NCBI GenBank assembly: GCA_965660955.1
Contig: CBFIBY010000084.1
Coordinates: forward strand, 1 to 11,663
DNA from: UBA2040 sp965660955
GTDB taxonomy: Bacteria > Bacteroidota > Bacteroidia > Flavobacteriales_D > Crocinitomicaceae
Direction of reading: 5' to 3'
DNA: 11,663 bases
Each line of letters opens with the position of its first letter. Within the stretch, counting starts at the first letter, position 1. The notes under the pieces were generated by a model. It made no database searches, was not told where the DNA came from, and was given only the letters and a program-made list of their open reading frames with translations. Of the stretch, positions 7,854 to 11,663 are shown piece after piece. The position numbers and the translations under genes were made by a program.

Positions 7854-7918
7854 TTTACGTTGATATTTCATTTAGGTCCCCTTCATTAAGGAGGGATTAT
7901 GGGAGGTGTCAACGTAAA
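7854..7918. repeat. 65-bp imperfect palindromic element (REP-like)
   Basis: A perfect 10-bp inverted repeat, TTTACGTTGA (7854-7863) and TCAACGTAAA (7909-7918), encloses 45 bp. Inside is a smaller hairpin, TCCCCTT - CATT - AAGGAGGGA (about 7878-7896), followed by TTATGGGAGG. The whole could form a branched stem in DNA or RNA. It sits between the divergent menA and NPD-family genes and ends 8 bp before the -33 box of the latter. A related core occurs at 5796-5813. Similar GGGATT...GGGAGG palindromes are, from memory, common between genes in Bacteroidota, so this is likely one copy of a dispersed non-coding repeat. Confidence 0.6.
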
Positions 7919-7925
7919 TTTTTAA

Positions 7926-7956
7926 TTGACATACTCATTAAATTTTATTATGTTTG
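7926..7956 (+). promoter_or_regulatory. Bacteroidetes-type promoter (TTG ... TATGTTTG)
   Basis: TTG at 7926-7928 and TATGTTTG at 7949-7956 are separated by 20 bp, which fits the Bacteroidetes primary-sigma pattern TTTG / TAnnTTTG in both sequence and spacing. Transcription would start near 7961-7963, giving a leader of about 11-13 bases before the ATG at 7974. This is the best promoter in the window and would drive the NPD-family gene and the overlapping DUF4442 gene. Confidence 0.65.
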
Positions 7957-7973
7957 CATAGTAAATTTCAACT

Positions 7974-8930
7974 ATGGAACGTCCAGCACTTTGTGAATTA
8001 TTGAATATTGATTTTCCAGTTATCATGGCACCTATGTTTTTGGTTTCCAATGACAAAATGACGATTGAAGCAGTCAAATCAGGAATAACGGGAGCCATTC
8101 CAGCTCTGAATTACCGAACGACGGAAGAATTACGTGCGGCTATTCAAGGCATCAAAAAAGAGGTGGATGGTCCTTTTGGAATCAACTTGATTGTGAACAA
8201 ATCCAATTTCAAATACAAAGAACAACTGCAGATTTGTTGCGAAGAGAAAGTAGCATTTATAATCACTTCGTTGGGTTCGCCTGAAGAAACGATTCGCGAA
8301 GCACATAAAGTTGGTACGAAAGTTTTCTGCGACGTAACAGATTTGAAATATGCAAAGAAAGTGGAAGCGCTTGGTGCGGATGCATTAATAGCTGTGAACA
8401 AAGAAGCGGGTGGACATGCTGGAAAAATTCCAATGGATGAATTGGTGCCGATGTTGGCAAAAGAGTCCAATATTCCCGTTCTTTCAGCAGGAGGAATTGG
8501 AACGGGACAAGAATTAAAAGGAATTATTTCTAAAGGAGCAGCGGGTGTTTCTATGGGAAGCATATTTATTGCCACAGAGGAAGCGCCCGTTTCGCAAGAG
8601 TACAAGCAAGCTTGTGTCGATTATGGTGCGAAAGATATTGTCATGTCTACGAAACTTTCGGGAACTCCCTGCACCGTGATTGAAACACCCTATGTGAAGA
8701 AAACGGGAACGAAACAAAACTGGCTAGAGCGATTCTTAAATAAGAACAAACGATTTAAAAAATGGATGAAAGCTTTTACCTTTTTGAAAGGAATGAAGTC
8801 TCTACAAAAAGCGGCATTTAGCACGACGTACAAAACTGTTTGGTGCGCTGGTCCGAGTATAGAACATGTGAAGTCGATTCGAAAAGTTTCGGAAATAGTT
8901 GAACAATTAAAAACGGAATACAATGGGTAA
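7974..8930 (+). CDS. NPD/nitronate monooxygenase-family flavoprotein
   Basis: This 318-residue protein belongs to the FMN-dependent 2-nitropropane dioxygenase / nitronate monooxygenase family (TIM barrel), usually soluble. Visible motifs are the N-terminal IMAPMFLVSN (17-26), GINLIVN (69-75), EAGGHAG with candidate catalytic His148 (144-150), the phosphate-binding SAGGIGTG (171-178) and the GVSMGSIFIATEEA stretch (191-204). Class I enzymes oxidise toxic nitronates such as propionate-3-nitronate. However, the family also includes the FabK-type enoyl-ACP reductases and many members of unknown substrate, so the true reaction is uncertain. Residues about 245-285 form a Lys/Arg/aromatic-rich insert not needed for the barrel core. 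It is the first gene after a good promoter and overlaps the DUF4442 gene by 8 bp, suggesting the two are translated together. Confidence 0.88.
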   Translation: MERPALCELLNIDFPVIMAPMFLVSNDKMTIEAVKSGITGAIPALNYRTTEELRAAIQGIKKEVDGPFGINLIVNKSNFKYKEQLQICCEEKVAFIITSLGSPEETIREAHKVGTKVFCDVTDLKYAKKVEALGADALIAVNKEAGGHAGKIPMDELVPMLAKESNIPVLSAGGIGTGQELKGIISKGAAGVSMGSIFIATEEAPVSQEYKQACVDYGAKDIVMSTKLSGTPCTVIETPYVKKTGTKQNWLERFLNKNKRFKKWMKAFTFLKGMKSLQKAAFSTTYKTVWCAGPSIEHVKSIRKVSEIVEQLKTEYNG

Positions 8931-9393
8931 TGCGATTCCTTTGGGAAAATTAAAAAGAAACATTTGGCTGCTCGGGACTTTTAAAATTCCTATGTTGGGA
9001 TTTGCCCGTCCGAAGTTAGTTTCTATTGATGAGGAACGAGTCGTGATGAAAATCAAATTGCGCCGTCGGACAAAAAACCATCTAAATTCTATGTATTTCG
9101 GTGCATTGGCTGTTGGAGCGGACACTGCAGCAGGAATTCACGCGTATTATTTAGGCGTTGATAAAAAATTGAAGCTTTCTTTGGCATTCAAATCGTGTAA
9201 AGCGGAATTTCTAAAACGTGCTGAAACAGATATTACTTTCGTTTGCAAAGAAGGTCGGAAAATAGCCACTCAAATGGATACTTCTGTTAAAACAGGTGAA
9301 CGTCAAAACGAGGACATATTTGTGGAAGCATTTAATACCGATAATGAAGTAGTCGCGACATTTATAATGACTCTTTCGCTCAAGGTAAAATAA
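8923..9393 (+). CDS. DUF4442 hotdog-fold protein, possible thioesterase
   Basis: This 156-residue protein resembles the DUF4442 family, which has a hotdog fold related to acyl-CoA/acyl-ACP thioesterases. The recognisable part runs from LLGTFKIPMLGFARPK (16-31) through the RRRTKNHLNSMYFGALAVGAD segment (about 47-67), where the hotdog central helix starts with the aliphatic ALAVGAD stretch. A beta-rich C-terminal half follows. I cannot point to a proven catalytic residue, so activity on a thioester is inference from the fold. The ATG overlaps the last 8 bp of the NPD-family gene, so the pair is probably co-translated and may act on one metabolite, perhaps a fatty acyl or unsaturated acyl compound. 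No membrane segment or signal peptide is evident, although residues 13-28 are mildly hydrophobic. Confidence 0.8.
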   Translation: MGNAIPLGKLKRNIWLLGTFKIPMLGFARPKLVSIDEERVVMKIKLRRRTKNHLNSMYFGALAVGADTAAGIHAYYLGVDKKLKLSLAFKSCKAEFLKRAETDITFVCKEGRKIATQMDTSVKTGERQNEDIFVEAFNTDNEVVATFIMTLSLKVK

Positions 9394-9403
9394 AGATTTA
9401 GCT

Positions 9404-9411
9404 TATATTTG
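9404..9411 (+). promoter_or_regulatory. Candidate internal promoter -7 element, TATATTTG
   Basis: TATATTTG matches TAnnTTTG exactly and ends 16 bp before the ATG of the rhodanese gene, the usual distance for a short Bacteroidetes leader. There is no clear TTG box 19-21 bp upstream (that stretch is the end of the DUF4442 gene). It could give separate expression of the rhodanese-DUF368-aroE genes. Confidence 0.45.
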
Positions 9412-9427
9412 CCGAAAAATTTTCTGC

Positions 9428-9745
9428 ATGCAGTGGATAACACCAAAGGAGTTACAAAAAGCACTTCTTGAAAATGATTCTTGGTTGATTCTCGATATTC
9501 GAGAGTCATATGAATTGGACATTTGTTCCATTGCTGGCACACACATACCCATGGGAGAAATAGTGTTACGGCATGCGGAATTAGATAGTAATAAAAACAT
9601 CGTCGTGATGTGCAAAACAGGAAAGCGTGCTGAGGCAGTAGCAAATCTATTGTCATGCGATTTCGGTTTTTCTAGCGTTTATGTGTTAGAAGGCGGAATC
9701 ATGAATTGGATTGCCGAAGTAGATACTCAACTTGAAACGTACTAA
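9428..9745 (+). CDS. Single-domain rhodanese-like sulfurtransferase
   Basis: This 105-residue protein is a stand-alone rhodanese domain of normal size. It begins with ITPKELQ and has the conserved LDIRE segment (22-26) followed by GTHIPMGE (37-44). The active-site loop CKTGKR starts at Cys62 (62-67), the six-residue loop of sulfurtransferases rather than the longer Cdc25-like phosphatase loop. The closing segment VYVLEGGIMNW (84-94) is typical. It would carry persulfide sulfur on Cys62 in the cytoplasm; donor and acceptor are unknown. The stop TAA overlaps the next ATG by one base (TAATG), so it is tightly coupled to the DUF368 gene. Whether this reflects a shared role or only genome compaction cannot be decided here. 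Confidence 0.93.
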   Translation: MQWITPKELQKALLENDSWLILDIRESYELDICSIAGTHIPMGEIVLRHAELDSNKNIVVMCKTGKRAEAVANLLSCDFGFSSVYVLEGGIMNWIAEVDTQLETY

Positions 9746-10671
9746 TGAAAAGATCACTTGCTCAAAACGGATTACTGACGCTGAAAGGCATGGCTATGGG
9801 AGCAGCAGATGTTGTTCCAGGAGTTTCAGGCGGAACAATAGCTTTCATCACTGGGATTTATGAGGAACTCATCACTTCCATCAATAACATCAACCTCGAT
9901 GCATTTAAAGTTCTTCGAAAAGAGGGATTAAAAGCATTTTGGAATCACATCAACGGAACATTTTTCCTTTTCTTATTTGCAGGAATCATCGTTTCAGTGG
10001 CTTCTTTGGCCAAGGTTGTTCTTTACTTTTTGGAAACACAACCTATTTTAATTTGGAGTTTCTTTTTCGGCTTAATCATCGCCAGTGCGATCATCATTGG
10101 TAGAAGCATCACCAAATGGACCATTCCTGTCATCACCATGTTTACCATTGGAACCATCATTGCGATGTATATTTCGTCCATTGAAACAACGGCTTCAATT
10201 ACGGGAAATTGGTATGTGTTCTTAAGTGGTTGTATTGCCATTTGTGCTATGATTCTCCCTGGAATTTCAGGAGCGTTCATTCTTGTACTGATGGGGTCGT
10301 ATCACGTTGTATTGACCGCTATAAAAGAGAAGGAAATTGTAACGATTTTACTTTTCTTAGCTGGATGTTTGGTTGGAATTCTTTCGTTTGCAAGATTGTT
10401 GAAATTTCTATTCTCCAAATACAAAGAGATGACCATTGCTATGTTGACTGGTTTTATGATTGGTTCGCTATACAAAGTTTGGCCATGGAAAGTGAAAGTA
10501 GGAGCGGAGCCTTTGGTTGTTCATTCGGATGGAAGAGAAGATTGGATGATGTCGAATGTATTGCCAAACGGATTTGATGGGGACCCAAAATTGATTATGG
10601 CGATTGTTTGTGCCATTTTTGGATTAGCTCTGGTACTCGTGATGGAACGAATAGGAGGCAAAAAAGCATGA
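9745..10671 (+). CDS. DUF368 membrane protein, probable undecaprenyl-phosphate translocase
   Basis: This 308-residue polytopic inner-membrane protein belongs to DUF368. Members of this family (PopT) were reported to return undecaprenyl phosphate, the lipid carrier for peptidoglycan and surface glycans, to the cytoplasmic face. The family hallmark KGMAMGAADVVPGVSGGT is at residues 14-31, and a second related re-entrant motif, ILPGISGAF, is at 170-178, indicating an internal two-fold repeat (PGVSGG / PGISGA). Hydrophobic segments lie near 72-97, 101-120, 127-144, 157-171, 198-217, 229-243 and 283-300. A polar loop (about 250-280) is probably extracytoplasmic. It starts on the rhodanese stop (TAATG) and its TGA overlaps the aroE ATG (ATGA). 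The translocase role is inferred from the family, not shown here. Confidence 0.9.
   Translation: MKRSLAQNGLLTLKGMAMGAADVVPGVSGGTIAFITGIYEELITSINNINLDAFKVLRKEGLKAFWNHINGTFFLFLFAGIIVSVASLAKVVLYFLETQPILIWSFFFGLIIASAIIIGRSITKWTIPVITMFTIGTIIAMYISSIETTASITGNWYVFLSGCIAICAMILPGISGAFILVLMGSYHVVLTAIKEKEIVTILLFLAGCLVGILSFARLLKFLFSKYKEMTIAMLTGFMIGSLYKVWPWKVKVGAEPLVVHSDGREDWMMSNVLPNGFDGDPKLIMAIVCAIFGLALVLVMERIGGKKA
10653..10658 (+). promoter_or_regulatory. Strong Shine-Dalgarno AGGAGG for aroE
   Basis: A perfect AGGAGG lies inside the end of the DUF368 gene, 9 bases before the ATG at 10668. It decides the aroE start in favour of this ATG over the upstream in-frame TTG at 10608. It stands out because most other genes in the window lack such a site. 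Confidence 0.6.
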
Positions 10672-11408
10672 AAATCTACGGACTGATTGGCGAAAAACTG
10701 AATCATTCCTTTTCCATGGATTACTTCACGGAGTTGTTCAAGACTAATGATATCACGGCCGCTTATTTGAATTTCGAATTGGAAAACATTTCCGATGTAA
10801 GTGAAATTTTAGAACGAGCAGACATCACTGGATTGAACGTCACGATTCCCTACAAAGAAGCTATTTTACCATATTTAGATGAACTTTCAGACGAAGCCAA
10901 AAAAATAGGAGCAGTCAATACAATTCAATTTGAAGACGACAAGCTCATTGGACACAACACTGATGCGTTTGGTTTTGCCCAGTCCATCAAACCGTTTTTA
11001 ACCTTTCAGCATGAACGTGCAATGATTCTAGGAACGGGCGGAGCGGGTAAAGCGGTGGCGTATGTCCTGGAAAATTTAGGCATCGATGTCATCTTTATCA
11101 GTCGAAACCCAAAAGGGGAGAAGCAATTTGGTTACGATGAGGTAAATGAAAATATGCTTCGTGCGTGTAAATTGGTGGTGAATACAACACCTGTTGGCAT
11201 GTTTCCACAAGTGGATCGCTGTCCAACATTTCCTTTTGAATATTTAACCGCAGAACATTTGGTTGTCGATTTGATTTACAATCCAGCCGAAACCAAGTTT
11301 TTGAAACGTGCAAAAGGTCAAGGAGCTGCGACATTGAATGGTCAGCCAATGTTGGAACAGCAGGCGTTGAAGGCCTGGGAGATTTGGTCTCAAGATTCAA
11401 GACTTTAA
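10668..11408 (+). CDS. aroE: Shikimate dehydrogenase (NADP+) AroE
   Basis: This 246-residue enzyme reduces 3-dehydroshikimate to shikimate with NADPH, the fourth step from DAHP toward chorismate. The substrate domain has the N-terminal IGEKLNHSFS (7-16, the shikimate-binding serines), NVTIPYK with catalytic Lys63 (57-63), and GHNTDAFGF with catalytic Asp99. The NADP-binding Rossmann domain has GTGGAGKA (122-129), SRNP (145-148, where Arg146 contacts the cofactor phosphate) and NTTPVGM (172-178). The closing NGQPMLEQQA (224-233) contains the conserved Gln. Length is slightly below the E. coli enzyme but normal for Bacteroidetes. The ATG overlaps the DUF368 stop by 4 bp (ATGA) and has a strong ribosome site, so it belongs to the same transcript. 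It is the last gene of the run. Confidence 0.96.
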   Translation: MKIYGLIGEKLNHSFSMDYFTELFKTNDITAAYLNFELENISDVSEILERADITGLNVTIPYKEAILPYLDELSDEAKKIGAVNTIQFEDDKLIGHNTDAFGFAQSIKPFLTFQHERAMILGTGGAGKAVAYVLENLGIDVIFISRNPKGEKQFGYDEVNENMLRACKLVVNTTPVGMFPQVDRCPTFPFEYLTAEHLVVDLIYNPAETKFLKRAKGQGAATLNGQPMLEQQALKAWEIWSQDSRL

Positions 11409-11429
11409 TAAGTGTTTTTATTGCTTAAA

Positions 11430-11450
11430 GTGCCTTGTTGGCGTCTTTTT
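11430..11450 (+). terminator. Possible weak terminator after aroE
   Basis: About 20 bp after the aroE stop, GCC-TTGTT-GGC forms a short hairpin (3 GC pairs, perhaps extended by wobble pairs) followed by GTC and a run of five T. The stem is short, so this is tentative; an AT-only inverted repeat (ACTTTAA at 11402-11408, TTAAAGT at 11425-11431) lies just before it. Confidence 0.3.
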
Positions 11451-11494
11451 CGTTCATCACTCAAAAATTGTTTTTCGAATTGGTGGTTGAATAA

Positions 11495-11525
11495 AAAGGC
11501 TGCCAAGAATTCCTCGACAGCCTTT
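11495..11525 (-). terminator. Intrinsic terminator for the T9SS cargo gene
   Basis: An 8-bp perfect stem, AAAGGCTG (11495-11502) and CAGCCTTT (11518-11525), encloses a 15-base loop. Read on the minus strand, the stem is followed by a T-run (CAGCCTTTTTAT), the classic Rho-independent layout. It lies 21 bp downstream of the stop of the minus-strand gene at 11547. On the plus strand there is no T-run after the stem, so it should act mainly on that gene rather than on aroE. Confidence 0.75.
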
Positions 11526-11546
11526 AGAATAGTGTTATTTATACTT

Positions 11547-11663
11547 CTATTTTTTCAAAATGCGAATGGTTTCCATTCTATCATTTTGTAATACATGTAC
11601 TTGGTAAACACCTTTAGCATAGTCTAAACCTATTTCCATTGAAGTATCAATGTTCAAGTTCAT
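11547..11663 (-). CDS. T9SS cargo protein, C-terminal sorting domain only (partial)
   Basis: Only the last 38 codons are inside the window; the frame is open to the window end, and a TAG stop lies at 11549-11547. The segment contains DYAKGVYQVHVLQNDRM and ends with ETIRILKK. This is the final part of a type A T9SS C-terminal sorting domain: the G-x-Y strand, then a basic C-terminus. The protein is therefore probably exported by type IX secretion and either released or anchored at the cell surface. Its main domain lies outside the window and cannot be named. It converges with aroE and is followed by a good terminator. Confidence 0.85.
   Translation of the reverse strand: MNLNIDTSMEIGLDYAKGVYQVHVLQNDRMETIRILKK

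Noticed and set aside
7817..7973. Riboswitch or small RNA gene in the menA / NPD-family gap
   Set aside because: The predicted transcript starts lie outside the palindromic element, and no known riboswitch core is recognisable.
8144..8605. 153-residue minus-strand frame
   Set aside because: It is antisense to the core of the NPD-family barrel, including its EAGGHAG and SAGGIG motifs; no recognisable protein features.
10608..10667. Upstream TTG start for aroE
   Set aside because: The added 20 residues do not belong to the family, whereas the ATG at 10668 begins the conserved fold and has AGGAGG in front.
7974..11408. A new defence or mobile system in the plus-strand gene run
   Set aside because: All five genes match housekeeping or metabolic families with intact motifs, and no nuclease, integrase, toxin or phage gene is present.

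Overview
The window looks like a piece of a Bacteroidota chromosome, most likely Flavobacteriales. Four things point there: two type IX secretion (T9SS) cargo proteins with C-terminal sorting domains, menaquinone genes (menA, menC), promoters matching the Bacteroidetes TTG / TAnnTTTG pattern with few Shine-Dalgarno sites, and AT-rich intergenic DNA carrying repeat types I associate with this phylum. A closer placement (for example a Fluviicola- or Crocinitomix-like lineage) is only a guess. No rRNA, tRNA, CRISPR array, insertion sequence or prophage gene is visible. No gap between genes exceeds 300 bp.

Layout. (1) 1-1281 (+): the 3' part of an MsbA-type ABC exporter, cut by the window edge. 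(2) 1282-1430: a convergent gap with two triads of an 8-bp GACGCAAA repeat. (3) 1431-3233 (-): sppA, a full two-domain signal peptide peptidase. (4) 3234-3401: a divergent control region with overlapping palindromes. (5) 3402-5768 (+): a secreted M14 zinc carboxypeptidase with a T9SS sorting domain. (6) 5822-7816 (-): the menA-menC operon, where the menA stop is followed directly and in the same frame by a TTG start for menC. (7) 7817-7973: a divergent control region with a 65-bp imperfect palindromic element and a good Bacteroidetes-type promoter. (8) 7974-11408 (+): a tight gene run encoding an NPD/nitronate monooxygenase-like flavoprotein, a DUF4442 hotdog protein, a rhodanese, a DUF368 membrane protein (the family of undecaprenyl-phosphate translocases) and shikimate dehydrogenase (aroE). 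An internal promoter probably precedes the rhodanese gene. (9) 11409-11546: a convergent gap with a clear intrinsic terminator. (10) 11547-11663 (-): the last 38 codons of another T9SS cargo gene.

How the genes work together. MenA and MenC serve menaquinone synthesis; MenC acts early, making o-succinylbenzoate, and MenA later, prenylating DHNA. AroE belongs to the shikimate pathway, whose product chorismate feeds both aromatic amino acids and menaquinone. The DUF368 protein probably recycles the lipid carrier of the cell envelope. SppA clears membrane peptides. The M14 protein is an exported degradative enzyme. These are mainly housekeeping genes. I see no convincing undescribed multi-gene system; the most interesting signals are non-coding (the palindromic element, the 8-bp repeat triads, the menA/menC junction and the operator-like palindromes).
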